A DNA stretch of 64,000 bases from CAMDBL01 sp964498125 (lineage in GTDB: Bacteria; Pseudomonadota; Alphaproteobacteria; Rhizobiales; Hyphomicrobiaceae), in NCBI GenBank assembly GCA_964498125.1, contig CAZCGE010000051.1, forward strand, positions 1-64,000, read 5' to 3'. The notes below the pieces were generated by a model. That model ran no database searches, was not told the origin of the DNA, and saw nothing but the letters and a program-made list of their open reading frames with translations. A program made the position numbers and the translations under genes. Below, in pieces: positions 32,698 through 42,726 of this stretch. Every line of letters starts with the position of its first letter. Positions within the stretch are counted from its first letter, which is position 1.

Positions 32698-35478
32698 TCA
32701 GCCGCCAGCCAGAGCCTTCAGCCGAGCCTCGATTGCAAGCAGTGCCGCGGGTGCCTTGGCGCCATCGGGCCCGCCGGCCTGCGCCATGTCCGGCCGGCCA
32801 CCGCCGCCCTTGCCGCCGAGCGCTTCGGCGCCGGCTTGAACGAGATCGACGGCGCTGACCGAGGCGACCAAATCCGCCGTGACGCCGACCGCCAGCCCGG
32901 CCTTGCCGTCCTCGGTCACGCCGACGATGGCGACTATGCCGCTGGCGACCTCCTTCTTGCCGTCGTCGACAAGACCACGCAAATCCTTGGGATTGAGACC
33001 TTGCACCGAGCGGGCCAGAAATTTGAACCGGCCGATCGTGCGAATCGCGGGCGCGGGTGCCGCACCATTCGTCCCGCCTGCACCGCCGAGCGCGACCTGT
33101 CGCTTGGCATCGCTGAGTTGTTTCTCCAGCGAACGACGTTCATCCATCAGCCCGCGAACCCGCTCGACGACATCGTCCGGCTTGGTGCGCAACAGCGCGG
33201 CGAGTTCGCGCACGCGGGCGTCCTGCTCGGCGAGATAGGCGCGCGCGCCTATCGCCGTCAGCGCCTCGAGCCGGCGCACACCAGCAGCACTGCCGCTTTC
33301 CGCCACGATCTTGACCAGGCCAATATCTCCCGTCCGGCTCGCATGCGTGCCGCCGCACAGCTCGACCGACCAGGCCTTGTTCGGCGTACGCGGGGTCAGA
33401 CCCTGCGGGTCTGACCCCATTGCGCCGGTCGATCCCGGGATCAGACCCGCAGGGTCTGACCCCGGCTCACGGCCCATCGACACGACGCGCACTTCCTCGC
33501 CATACTTTTCGCCGAACAACGCCATGGCGCCCGACTGCCTGGCGTCCTCGATCGCCATCAGCCGCGTCTCAATGGCTGTGTTTTGCAGAATGACGGCATT
33601 GGCGAGCCGCTCGATGGCGGCGATTTCATCGGCACTGACGGGCTTGGAATGCGAGAAGTCGAAGCGCAGGCGATCGGGCGAGACCAGCGAGCCCTTCTGC
33701 GCGACATGGGTGCCGAGCACCTGGCGCAGCGCCTCGTGCAGCAGGTGCGTGGCCGAATGATTGGCGCGCGTCGCATTGCGCTGCCCGGCGTCGACGATCA
33801 GCTCGACGGCCTCGTCCGGCTTGAAGCTGCCAGCCTCCACCTTGCCCAGATGCACGAGCAAGTCGCCGAGTTGCTTCTGGGTGTCGCTGACGCGGAATAC
33901 CGCGCCATTGGCGCCGCGGATGACGCCGGCATCGCCGACCTGACCGCCCGATTCGCCATAGAATGGGCTCTGGTTGACGACGATCGCGCCGTCCTCGCCG
34001 GCGGCCAGGGATGTCGCCGCGGCGCCACTCTTGACGAGCGCCTTGACCACGCCCTCGGCTGCGTGCGTGTCATAGCCCAGAAATTCGGTGGCGCCGGCCT
34101 CCTCGCGCAACTCGAACCAGACGGTACCGGTCGCCGCGTCGCCCGAACCCTTCCAGGCACGACGGGCATCCACTTTCTGCTTGGCCATGGCGGCGTTGAA
34201 CTGGTCGGTGTTGACGCCAATGTCGCGGGCACGCAGTGCATCCTGGGTCAGATCGAGCGGAAAGCCATAGGTGTCGTAAAGACGGAAGGCGACATCGCCG
34301 GCCAGCACGTCGCCGGAGCTGAGTTTGGACGAGGCCTCGGCCAACAGGCCCAGGCCCTTTTCCAGCGTCTTGCGGAACTTCGTCTCCTCGAGCTTGAGGG
34401 TCTCGGTGACAAGGGCCTGCGCGCGCACCAGATCGGGATAGGCGTCGCCCATCTGCCGCACGAGGGCGGGCACCAGCCGGTGCATCAACGGTTCCTCGGC
34501 GCCGATCAGATGTGCGTGCCGCATGGCCCGGCGCATGATGCGGCGCAATACGTAACCGCGGCCCTCGTTGGCGGGCAGCACGCCGTCGGCGATGAGAAAG
34601 CTGGTGGCGCGCAGATGATCGGCGATGACGCGATGCGAGGCCTTGTGCTCACCGCGCGCGTCGACACCGGTGGCATCGACAGAGGCGGCGATCAGCGCCT
34701 TGAACAGGTCCGTCTCATAGTTGTCGTGGGTGCCCTGCAAGACGGCGGAGATGCGCTCCAGGCCCATGCCGGTGTCGATCGACGGCTTGGGAAGCGGCAC
34801 CCTGTCGATGTGTGCCGCAGACCCGTCTTCGGCAGGATGCGCGCGCTGCTCGAACTGCATGAATACGAGATTCCAGATCTCGATGAAGCGATCGCCATCG
34901 GCATCCTTGGAGCCGGGCGGGCCACCTGGAATCTTCGGTCCATGATCGAAGAATATTTCGGAACAGGGACCGCAGGGCCCGGTGTCGCCCATCTGCCAGA
35001 AGTTGTCCGAGGTGGCGATGCGCACGATCTTGTCGTCGCCAAAGCCCGTCAGTTTCTTCCAGATGCGGTGCGCGTCATCGTCCTCGGCATAAACCGTCAC
35101 CATCAGCCGCTTGGCGTCGAGGCCGTACTCCTTGGTGATGAGGCGCCAGGCGTGCTCGATCGCCTGCTCCTTGAAATAGTCGCCGAAGGAGAAATTGCCG
35201 AGCATCTCGAAAAATGTGTGATGGCGGGCGGTATAGCCGACATTGTCGAGATCGTTATGCTTGCCGCCGGCGCGGACGCACTTCTGCGAGGTCACGGCGC
35301 GCTTGTAGGGGCGGCGCTCCTGGCCGGTGAAGACGTTCTTGAACTGCACCATGCCGGCATTGGTGAACATCAGCGTCGGATCGTTGCGCGGCACCAGCGG
35401 GCTGGAGGCGACCACCTCGTGGCCGTGCTTGCGGAAGAACTCGAGGAACTGCGTGCGGATTTCGGTGACGCCGGTCAT
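32698..35478 (-). CDS. alaS: Alanyl-tRNA synthetase with palindromic insertion
   Basis: 926 residues; typical enzymes have about 875. Class II catalytic domain residues 1-250 (FTNAGMVQFKNVF, RHHTFFEMLGNFSFGDYFK), then the tRNA-recognition part, then the editing domain with zinc motifs HSATH and CGGTH, and the C-Ala domain at the end. Between VVSMG and WSVELCGGTH, where the family has a few residues, there are about 33 extra residues containing GSDPAGLIP and GSDPQGLTP, encoded by two palindromic elements at 33392 and 33437. The start at 35478 begins the family domain. recA lies upstream, as in many Alphaproteobacteria. Confidence 0.95.
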   Translation of the reverse strand: MTGVTEIRTQFLEFFRKHGHEVVASSPLVPRNDPTLMFTNAGMVQFKNVFTGQERRPYKRAVTSQKCVRAGGKHNDLDNVGYTARHHTFFEMLGNFSFGDYFKEQAIEHAWRLITKEYGLDAKRLMVTVYAEDDDAHRIWKKLTGFGDDKIVRIATSDNFWQMGDTGPCGPCSEIFFDHGPKIPGGPPGSKDADGDRFIEIWNLVFMQFEQRAHPAEDGSAAHIDRVPLPKPSIDTGMGLERISAVLQGTHDNYETDLFKALIAASVDATGVDARGEHKASHRVIADHLRATSFLIADGVLPANEGRGYVLRRIMRRAMRHAHLIGAEEPLMHRLVPALVRQMGDAYPDLVRAQALVTETLKLEETKFRKTLEKGLGLLAEASSKLSSGDVLAGDVAFRLYDTYGFPLDLTQDALRARDIGVNTDQFNAAMAKQKVDARRAWKGSGDAATGTVWFELREEAGATEFLGYDTHAAEGVVKALVKSGAAATSLAAGEDGAIVVNQSPFYGESGGQVGDAGVIRGANGAVFRVSDTQKQLGDLLVHLGKVEAGSFKPDEAVELIVDAGQRNATRANHSATHLLHEALRQVLGTHVAQKGSLVSPDRLRFDFSHSKPVSADEIAAIERLANAVILQNTAIETRLMAIEDARQSGAMALFGEKYGEEVRVVSMGREPGSDPAGLIPGSTGAMGSDPQGLTPRTPNKAWSVELCGGTHASRTGDIGLVKIVAESGSAAGVRRLEALTAIGARAYLAEQDARVRELAALLRTKPDDVVERVRGLMDERRSLEKQLSDAKRQVALGGAGGTNGAAPAPAIRTIGRFKFLARSVQGLNPKDLRGLVDDGKKEVASGIVAIVGVTEDGKAGLAVGVTADLVASVSAVDLVQAGAEALGGKGGGGRPDMAQAGGPDGAKAPAALLAIEARLKALAGG
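33392..33418. repeat. 27-base palindromic element inside alaS, copy 1
   Basis: GGGGTCAGACCC, centre TGC, GGGTCTGACCCC: perfect 12-base arms. It is translated (minus strand) within GSDPQGLTP. It lies close to the CGGTH zinc motif of the editing domain. The length preserves the reading frame. Confidence 0.85.
33437..33463. repeat. 27-base palindromic element inside alaS, copy 2
   Basis: GGGATCAGACCC, centre GCA, GGGTCTGACCCC: one arm mismatch (G to A). It is translated within GSDPAGLIP. It sits 18 bases from copy 1, so the two form a doublet. Confidence 0.85.
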
Positions 35479-35894
35479 GGATGCCCATCTTGGGGAAGCG
35501 TGGCGGGGAGGCCGTCCTGGAATGCCAGAGCGCTTGCCACTCGAATTGAATCTGGGGACAGCGCTCTAGTCCCTTGTTTGTCGCACTTTTTACGCCAAAC
35601 CGGTACCCACTTTGGCGGAAAATGCTCGCATCGTTCAGTCCGGTGTTGTCCCGGCTGACACCCACATCATCGACTGCCGCCAGGCCGTCATGCAGGCCGG
35701 CCGGTGCGGCGATCGGTTTATTGGGCGCCGGGCGCAACCCGCACACGGCGCGTTTGTAGCCGGGCCCAACCTGCCTTGTCCAGGAAACGGCGCGCAGAAA
35801 CGGCGCGCCGCAAACAGCACGGGCCGCGCCAGGTGTCACACCCAGCGCGGCCCGAACGCCCTTGCATCTTGCAGGTATGTCTCGACCGCGGCCC
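35479..35894. other. Gap between recA and alaS
   Basis: About 415 bases without a supported gene. It holds the dispersed repeat at 35560-35625, a tandem GAAACGGCGCGC pair near 35790-35812, and GC-rich palindromic sequence near 35700-35770. The alaS promoter must lie here or in recA. A minus-strand open frame across it reads low-complexity and was not called. Confidence 0.6.
35560..35625. repeat. Dispersed intergenic repeat, copy downstream of recA
   Basis: About 66 bases containing AGCGCTCTAGTCCCTTG, ACGCCAAACCGGTACCCACT and GGCGGAAAATGC. An inverted and slightly diverged copy lies upstream of recA at 37144-37210. Similar short mosaics with an AACCGG-x-x-CCACT core are common between genes in Hyphomicrobiales. 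Confidence 0.7.
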
Positions 35895-37046
<1,152 letters not shown>

Positions 37047-37750
37047 TGCGTTCACCTTATGGCATGGGTTGTGGGTCAGCAATTCACCGAGTCGGGTTGT
37101 ACCTGATTTGTTCCAGGTTGTCACCCCCTTTTTGTTCTACTCATGCATTTGCCGCCATAGTGGGCACCGGTTTGGCGCGGAAAATGTGCAATACAAAGGA
37201 CTGGAGCGCTTTCGCCGGGCCTGTGGACAGCCAAGGTCGATCAGAACTGCCGCGACGATCGCACTGTCGGGCGCACAGAGGCATTCCCGTGCGCTGACTG
37301 CCGCAAGGACGCCGCCAACTTGCACAGACGCATTCGACGATCCGCGACGCTGTTAACCATCCGCTCGGATGCCGGACGCCCCTGACGGCCGGCACTGCTG
37401 CATGCTGGGTCTTGGCTAGGTGGTTGAGCCAATGTCGTATATGCTGGTGCGCATCGCCGCCATGTGGACGGCTACGCGGAGACTTGGTTCTGCATCCCCG
37501 ATGCGGCACTGCAATGTCCAAGCAACTGAACACCGAAGCCGCTGCAAGAGGACGGTTCACGCGGCCCCCACCAGGGGGCGGGGACCCCAGCGGTGCGAAA
37601 CTGAAATCGCCGACGTTAAACCGCCGCTGACGCCGTCAGCCGGATTTGCGGCTGGTCGTCTGTTCACTGATCGCGACTGCGGTCCGATCAGCAGCGCGCG
37701 CCGACTGCAAGAGGGACGAAGCCGACGTCGAAGTTACAATGGAGTGCGCT
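37047..37750. other. Upstream region of recA
   Basis: About 700 bases. It holds the recA leader, the inverted copy of the dispersed repeat at 37144-37210, and otherwise no gene that can be supported: open frames on both strands are arginine- and proline-biased and lack ribosome sites. Its right end is the leader of the small 37751 gene, whose ribosome site is at 37740-37743. Confidence 0.6.
37144..37210. repeat. Dispersed intergenic repeat, copy upstream of recA
   Basis: Inverted copy of the element at 35560-35625, sharing ACCGGTTTGGCG, GGAAAATG and the ACTGGAGCGCT end. The two copies flank recA in opposite orientations, 1.5 kb apart. Confidence 0.7.
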
Positions 37751-37945
37751 GTGTCTGAGCATAAATACAAGGTGGGCCAGACTGTCACCTTCGCGCCTGG
37801 CCGGTCCAGCATGCAGGCCTGGTCGAGCCGCTACACGATCATCAAGCTGCTGCCGCCCGAGGGCGGCCAGAACCAGTATCGCATCAAGGGCGTTTCGGAG
37901 GTGTTCGAGCGCATGGCCAAGGAAACCGACCTGTCGCGCGACTGA
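37751..37945 (+). CDS. Small conserved hypothetical protein (64 aa)
   Basis: 64 residues. The GTG at 37751 has TGGAG seven bases upstream and begins the conserved block: KYKVGQTVTFAPGR, then SRYTIIKLLPPEGGQNQYRI, then KGVSEVFERMAKETDL. The compact beta-rich pattern and charged ends recall small conserved proteins of Alphaproteobacteria, but I cannot name the family. The longer frame upstream (37646) reads as low-confidence extension. It is convergent with the patatin gene, 15 bases away. Confidence 0.7.
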   Translation: MSEHKYKVGQTVTFAPGRSSMQAWSSRYTIIKLLPPEGGQNQYRIKGVSEVFERMAKETDLSRD

Positions 37946-37960
37946 AGCCAGCCGCCGGCG

Positions 37961-39082
37961 TCACGTCATGGGCCGGATCATTCGCCGATGCTCCTCGTCC
38001 TGATAATTGGCGCGGCGTTCGATGCGGGCGCCGTCGAGCGCATCCTCCTCGCCTTCCAGCAGGCCGCGGATATCCAGCGTCGAGCGCTGGCCGATATCGT
38101 TGAAATGGCTGCCGAGCCAGCGTTCGGCGCAGATGCTCCCAGCTTGGAAGAGCACGTCGAGAAACTCCTTCTCGGCATTGAGTTTCGAGGATGCCCCCAG
38201 CGGCAGCAATGTCGCTTCGTCAGCGATGCAGTGCACCAGGACACGGCGATAGCCGGTGCCCTGCATGCGGCCGGCGTCGATCAGGCGCGTGACAAAATCG
38301 ACGGTCCTCAGCTCGTGCAGCAACGAGGCATTGAACGTGATCTCGTTGAGCCGATCGATGATGTCGCGAGCGCGGCGCGGCGTGCCAGGCCGGCGAATCG
38401 GATTGATCTGCACCAGCAGCACATCGTCGGAGATCGCGTCATCGAACAGCGGCCACAGCGCCGGATTGCCCATGAACCCGCCATCCCAGTAGGGCATGCC
38501 GTCGATGACGACAGCCTGCTGCATCAGCGGCAGGCAGGCCGACGCCAGCACATGGTCGACGGTCAATTCGTGACGGCGGAAGATCTTGGGCCGGCCTGTT
38601 TCCACGTTGGTCGCCGAGATGAAAACCTTGACCGCCTCGCAGGCCCGCACCCTGTCGAAGTCGACGAGCCGCGCGATCAGATCGCGCAGCGGATTGAAGT
38701 TGAGCGGATTGATCTCATAGGGACTGGCCAGCCGCGACAGGAGATCGAACCACATGTAAGCCGGTGAGGCATCGACGCTCCAGGAGCCATTGATGACCTC
38801 GAGCGGCGAGCGGCGCAGCGGGCTCATCGCGGCGGCTGCGACGCCCTCCCAGAACCGGCGCAGCACGCAACGCGCCTCCTCGCGCGAGCCGCTGGCGAGC
38901 CCATCGGCGAGGACGACCGCATTCATCGCCCCGGCCGACGCACCGGTCACCGCCTCGATGGCGATGCGGTCGTCGGCCAGCAGGCGGTCGACGACGCCCC
39001 ACGTGAAAGCGCCATGCGAACCACCGCCTTGCAGGGCGAGGTTGATGCCTTTCACGGCCGCTGGTGCCGATCCCTTGGCCAT
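37961..39082 (-). CDS. Patatin-like phospholipase
   Basis: 373-residue patatin-family lipid acyl hydrolase. The oxyanion GGGSHGAF near residue 20 and the nucleophile elbow GASAGAMN near residue 45 (serine in G-x-S-x-G), with the aspartate in DGGFMGNP near residue 200, form the Ser-Asp dyad of this family. No signal peptide is seen, so it is probably cytoplasmic or membrane-peripheral. The first part is 120 residues longer than needed around the dyad and the C-terminus is charged. The substrate is unknown. Confidence 0.9.
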   Translation of the reverse strand: MAKGSAPAAVKGINLALQGGGSHGAFTWGVVDRLLADDRIAIEAVTGASAGAMNAVVLADGLASGSREEARCVLRRFWEGVAAAAMSPLRRSPLEVINGSWSVDASPAYMWFDLLSRLASPYEINPLNFNPLRDLIARLVDFDRVRACEAVKVFISATNVETGRPKIFRRHELTVDHVLASACLPLMQQAVVIDGMPYWDGGFMGNPALWPLFDDAISDDVLLVQINPIRRPGTPRRARDIIDRLNEITFNASLLHELRTVDFVTRLIDAGRMQGTGYRRVLVHCIADEATLLPLGASSKLNAEKEFLDVLFQAGSICAERWLGSHFNDIGQRSTLDIRGLLEGEEDALDGARIERRANYQDEEHRRMIRPMT

Positions 39083-39125
39083 GACCGTCGAACTCCGCCG
39101 CCGCCCTGCGTCTGCTGGTGTGCCG

Positions 39126-39806
39126 TCAGCCCTTGGCGAGGTGCCCGAACATGTGGCGGCGCGCCTCCTCGTCCATCTCGGTCTTGAAGGTGTGCTTCGT
39201 CTTCAGGGCCTCGGCGCGCGGCGCGGCCGGCCGGGCGTTGACCTCGTCGACGAAGCGCTTGAGGTTGGGGAACTTGGTCCAGGCGGTCTCGCCGACGACA
39301 AAGGGCACCAGCCGCGCCCAGCCCCACAGTGCCATGTCGACGATCGTATAGGTGTCGCCGAGCATGAATTTGCGGTTGGCGAGATGGGCATTGAGAATGC
39401 CGTAGTGGCGCTCGACCTCGAACTGGTAGCGGTCGATGGCGTAGGCGATCTTGTCCGGCGCATAGGCCTTGAAGTGCACCGCCTGGCCCGAGAACGGCCC
39501 GACGCCGGAGGCGACGAACATCAGCCAAGAGAGCATCTCGCCGCGCGCCTTGGGCGTGTTGGCCGGCATGAACTTGCCGGTCTTCTCGCCGAGGTAGAGC
39601 AAGATGGCATTGCTGTCGAACACGGTGGCGTCGCCGTCGACGATGACCGGCACCTTGGCGTTGGGATTGACGGCGAGAAAGGCCGGCGCATGCTGCTCGC
39701 CCTTGCGCGTGTCGACCGGAATCGCCTCGTAGGGCAGGCCCATTTCCTCGAGACAGAGCGCGACCTTCATCGGGTTGGGCGCGGTGCTGTAATAGAACTT
39801 CAACAT
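39126..39806 (-). CDS. Glutathione S-transferase family protein
   Basis: 226 residues with the thioredoxin-like N-terminal domain (LKFYYSTAPNPMKVALCLEE, then NAKVPVIVDG and the SNAILLYLGEK GSH-site motif) and an all-helical C-terminal domain (WGWARLVPFVVGE). The catalytic tyrosine or serine is likely in YYSTAPNP. It conjugates or isomerises electrophiles with glutathione, or acts as a small-molecule binding protein. The gene stands between the patatin gene and the TRAP binding protein. Confidence 0.88.
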   Translation of the reverse strand: MLKFYYSTAPNPMKVALCLEEMGLPYEAIPVDTRKGEQHAPAFLAVNPNAKVPVIVDGDATVFDSNAILLYLGEKTGKFMPANTPKARGEMLSWLMFVASGVGPFSGQAVHFKAYAPDKIAYAIDRYQFEVERHYGILNAHLANRKFMLGDTYTIVDMALWGWARLVPFVVGETAWTKFPNLKRFVDEVNARPAAPRAEALKTKHTFKTEMDEEARRHMFGHLAKG

Positions 39807-39981
39807 GGCGATGACATCCTGATGGTGTTGCGGGGAACGTCGGCGTCACCTATAGCGCGCCCGCACGCCAACCGCCAACCCGTGTGATGCCGCACACCGT
39901 GATGGCGCCGTTTCCCGCTGCCTCGACTTCGGTTAGGCTGGCGAGCAGGCTCGATGCAACCGGGCCCCTGGGGAGCGCGTC

Positions 39982-41037
39982 ATGCCAAACATCGTCCGTC
40001 GCACATTCTTGTCCATCGCCGGCGCCGCGGTGGCCGCGCCCGCCGTCATGCGTGTCGCGCGCGCGCAGACGCCACAGGTCACGCTCAAGCTGCATCACAT
40101 GCTGCCAGCGCCAGCGCCGGGACATCGCGCGTTCCTCGCGCCATGGGCCGAGAAGGTGATGAAGGCGTCGCAAGGCCGCATCAAGATCGACATCTTTCCG
40201 TCCATGCAGCTCGGCGGCACGCCGCCGCAGCTCTACGATCAGGCCCGCGACGGCGTCGCCGATCTGGTCTGGACCGTGCAGGGCTACACGACCGGACGCT
40301 TCCTGCGGACCGAGGTGTTCGAGCTGCCGTTCGTCGCCTCGTCCCGCTCGATCGTCAATGCGCAGGCGCTGACCGAATTCGCTCAGACGCACCTGAAGGA
40401 CGAATATCGCGACGTGCATCCGATCGCCATCTGGGCGCACGACCAGGGCGTCATCCACGCCAACCGGCCGGTGACCCGGCTCGAAGATCTGGCCGGCCTC
40501 AAGCTGCGCTTCCCGACGCGGCTCGCCGGGCAGGCGCTCAAGGCGCTCGGCGCGACCACGATCGGCATGCCGGTGCCGCAAGTGTCCGAGGCATTGGCGC
40601 AGCGCGTGATCGACGGCTGCGTCGTGCCGTGGGAGGTGGTTCCCGCGATCAAGGTGCACGAGCTGGTCCGGAACCACACCGAGATCCCGGGCACGCCGAC
40701 GCTCTACGTCGCGACGTTCATTTTCGCCATGAACAAGACGAGCTACCAGGCCTTGCCCGCCGACCTGAAGACCATCATCGATGCGCACTCCGGCATGGAG
40801 GCCGCCAAGATGGCCGGCAACGCCTGGGACAGCTCGGGCCCACCGGTGCGCGAGATGGTGCGGACGCGTGGCAACACCATCATCACGCTGGCGCCCGAGG
40901 AGGTCACCCGCTGGCGCGCCGCCACCAGGCCGGTGGTCGATGCCTGGCTGGCCGAAGCCAAAGCCAAGGGGATCGACGGCGAGCGGCTGCTGGCCGATGC
41001 CCGCGCCCTGATCGCCAAATACGAGAAGGCTGGCTGA
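39982..41037 (+). CDS. TRAP transporter substrate-binding protein, DctP family
   Basis: 351 residues. The N-terminus is a Tat-type signal (RRTFLSIAGAAVAAPAV, then ARAQ). The mature protein has the family pattern LKLHHMLPAP, IKIDIFPSMQLGG, LKLRFPTRLAGQ and ALAQRVIDGCVVPWEV, in which the arginine of the signature loop salt-bridges organic acids. It would feed a periplasmic TRAP permease, but no DctQM genes are in this window. Tat export is consistent with several other DctP proteins of this family. Confidence 0.9.
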   Translation: MPNIVRRTFLSIAGAAVAAPAVMRVARAQTPQVTLKLHHMLPAPAPGHRAFLAPWAEKVMKASQGRIKIDIFPSMQLGGTPPQLYDQARDGVADLVWTVQGYTTGRFLRTEVFELPFVASSRSIVNAQALTEFAQTHLKDEYRDVHPIAIWAHDQGVIHANRPVTRLEDLAGLKLRFPTRLAGQALKALGATTIGMPVPQVSEALAQRVIDGCVVPWEVVPAIKVHELVRNHTEIPGTPTLYVATFIFAMNKTSYQALPADLKTIIDAHSGMEAAKMAGNAWDSSGPPVREMVRTRGNTIITLAPEEVTRWRAATRPVVDAWLAEAKAKGIDGERLLADARALIAKYEKAG

Positions 41038-41164
41038 GCACGGCCACGGCGGAAGCGGCTCGGGTGATTCAATCCATCCCTCCCTCCCTCGCTCCCTCCG
41101 CCTTCCCGGAAGCCGCGCAGCGTGATGCTCTCGCCACATCCCCAAAGGCCGATGGCGCGGCTAT

Positions 41165-41203
41165 CCGGGATCTTCACCGTTCTGAAGCGGGTGAAGATCC
41201 CGG
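41165..41203. repeat. 14-bp hairpin, possible terminator
   Basis: CCGGGATCTTCACC, 11-base loop, GGTGAAGATCCCGG: perfect arms, about 130 bases after the DctP stop, with no following T-run. Confidence 0.65.
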
Positions 41204-41240
41204 CTCTCCGCCACGCCGTCAACGGCGCGGCGGAGAGCCG
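41201..41240. repeat. 12-bp hairpin adjoining the first
   Basis: CGGCTCTCCGCC and GGCGGAGAGCCG with an inner near-palindrome (ACGCCGTCAACGGCG). It shares bases with the preceding hairpin. The inner and outer arms together make a nearly continuous 40-base foldback. Confidence 0.65.
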
Positions 41241-41520
41241 GGAAAGCGAGCGGAGAGGGAGAATTGCCCTGCTTCGCAGCTCTATTCAAAATGCTCGAGC
41301 TTGACCATCGGATGCCGCGGCCGATATGGTCCGCCACCGTTGCGGGCGGACATGATCGTCGTCGGCGGTTGCGTCGGCTTGACCCCAACCGGAAGGGGAT
41401 CGATCTCTTGCATCGATGCGCGCAACACTGAAATTCCACCTACCAGGTTCATTGTGGAGTGCCGAGCACGCCTTTGCGAATGGCAACGGAAGATCGATCT
41501 CCATGAACCGGAGACAGCCA

Positions 41521-42510
41521 ATGAACCGTTCACCGCTCCGGATGACGATTGCGGGACTGGCCGCAGCAGCCATCTTAGCGCCTTCGGCGGCATCGGCGGA
41601 TCGGCTGGTGGTGGTCACCAGCACGCGGATGTCGCCCCCCGGCGGGCCGCCCGTTACGATCAAGACCCTGGTGCTGGCGCCGCAATTCAAGCCCGTGTTT
41701 ATCATACCTGTGGTGCCCAGGGCAGTTCTCATATTGCTGCCCGGCGGCGGCTGGCTCGACATCGACGCCGCCAACCCCGCGAATGCCGTGCCACGACGGC
41801 TCGCCGGCAACTTCGTGGTGCGGACACGCGAAGGTTTGGCGGGCCAGGCGTTCTTGACAGTGCTGGTGGACGCGCCTTCCGACCGGCAAAACGCCACCGG
41901 CATGACCGGCGGCTTCCGCACCAGCGATGATCATGCCAGAGACCTGACCGCAATCATCACCTACTTCAAGCCCAGGTTCGTCGCCGGCAAGGTCAGGATT
42001 GGCGGCGTAATCTACGGAGCTGACGCCATAAACAGCCCGGTCGTCGTAATCGGTTCCAGCTCGGGGGCAACCTCCGCTGTCCTTGCGGCCCAAAGACCAT
42101 TGCCGCAACCTCCCTTGGTGTTTCCCGGCGGCAATCGAAAAGTGAACGGCGTCGTTCTTGCCGCTTCCGTCACGACCGGAACTACAAACATCAACAGCTT
42201 GGCACTCACTGCGATCAATCAGCCGGTGCTGTTCGTCCACCATGTCAATGACGGCTGCATCTACTCGAAGTATAGGAACGCCACTGATGCCGCCTACACA
42301 ATGATGAAGGCATCGGTAAGAGTGAGCTTCGCGGAAATCACCGGTACTCCGGTCGGGCCCGTGGATCCTGCGGACCCCGACCCGGCGATCAACCCTGATC
42401 CGTGCGGGGGGCCGGGCACCATGGGCTACCTGCTCCATGGGTTCAACGGGGCGGGGGCTGCCGCCCTCGACGCGATCCAAAGCTGGATCAGCGCCACGCT
42501 GAAGCGCTGA
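41521..42510 (+). CDS. Exported alpha/beta-hydrolase-like protein
   Basis: 329 residues. The Sec signal (MTIAGLAAAAILAPSAASADR) precedes a domain with a serine elbow GSSSG (VIGSSSGATSA), the acid in VHHVNDGC and the histidine in LLHGFNGAGAA, the order of an alpha/beta hydrolase triad. It is unlike lipases I can name. The start at 41521 has GGAG seven bases upstream; an ATG at 41503 is also possible. Periplasmic location is inferred. It has no clear partner gene. Confidence 0.75.
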   Translation: MNRSPLRMTIAGLAAAAILAPSAASADRLVVVTSTRMSPPGGPPVTIKTLVLAPQFKPVFIIPVVPRAVLILLPGGGWLDIDAANPANAVPRRLAGNFVVRTREGLAGQAFLTVLVDAPSDRQNATGMTGGFRTSDDHARDLTAIITYFKPRFVAGKVRIGGVIYGADAINSPVVVIGSSSGATSAVLAAQRPLPQPPLVFPGGNRKVNGVVLAASVTTGTTNINSLALTAINQPVLFVHHVNDGCIYSKYRNATDAAYTMMKASVRVSFAEITGTPVGPVDPADPDPAINPDPCGGPGTMGYLLHGFNGAGAAALDAIQSWISATLKR

Positions 42511-42726
42511 GCGGAGCAACGCTGGTCACGCCGGGGCCTCGACGGCCGCACAATGGCCCACAGCGTAACTCTGCGCCGAAGGGCTGTTCGTGCGGAGGTG
42601 GTGCGCGCCGACCTCGCGACATCCGTTGGCGATGCGCCGGCAATCTGCTTATTGTCGGCGGGATGCTGTCCGCGGGGCGGCACGTCCCACGATCGCGCCC
42701 CGCCTTCCGTCGAGCAAGGGGATGCC

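Larger units (their letters stand above)
41038..41520. other. Intergenic gap with strong hairpins
   Basis: About 480 bases without a supported gene. It contains two adjoining strong inverted repeats (41165-41203 and 41201-41240). ATG codons in it do not carry ribosome sites except those of the next gene. Frames here are weak in codon pattern. Confidence 0.6.

Noticed and set aside
33583..35658. Long plus-strand open frame (691 codons) opposite alaS
   Set aside because: It is antisense to a well-supported essential gene, and arises from GC-rich codon bias; the sequence is low-complexity and has no family match or ribosome site.
37101..37140. Possible LexA box upstream of recA
   Set aside because: Two GTTC half-sites (37110 and 37134) are 20 bases apart, not the seven of the alphaproteobacterial box.
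37141..37560. Minus-strand open frame of 139 codons upstream of recA
   Set aside because: Overlaps a dispersed repeat, has cysteine/arginine-biased sequence and no ribosome site.
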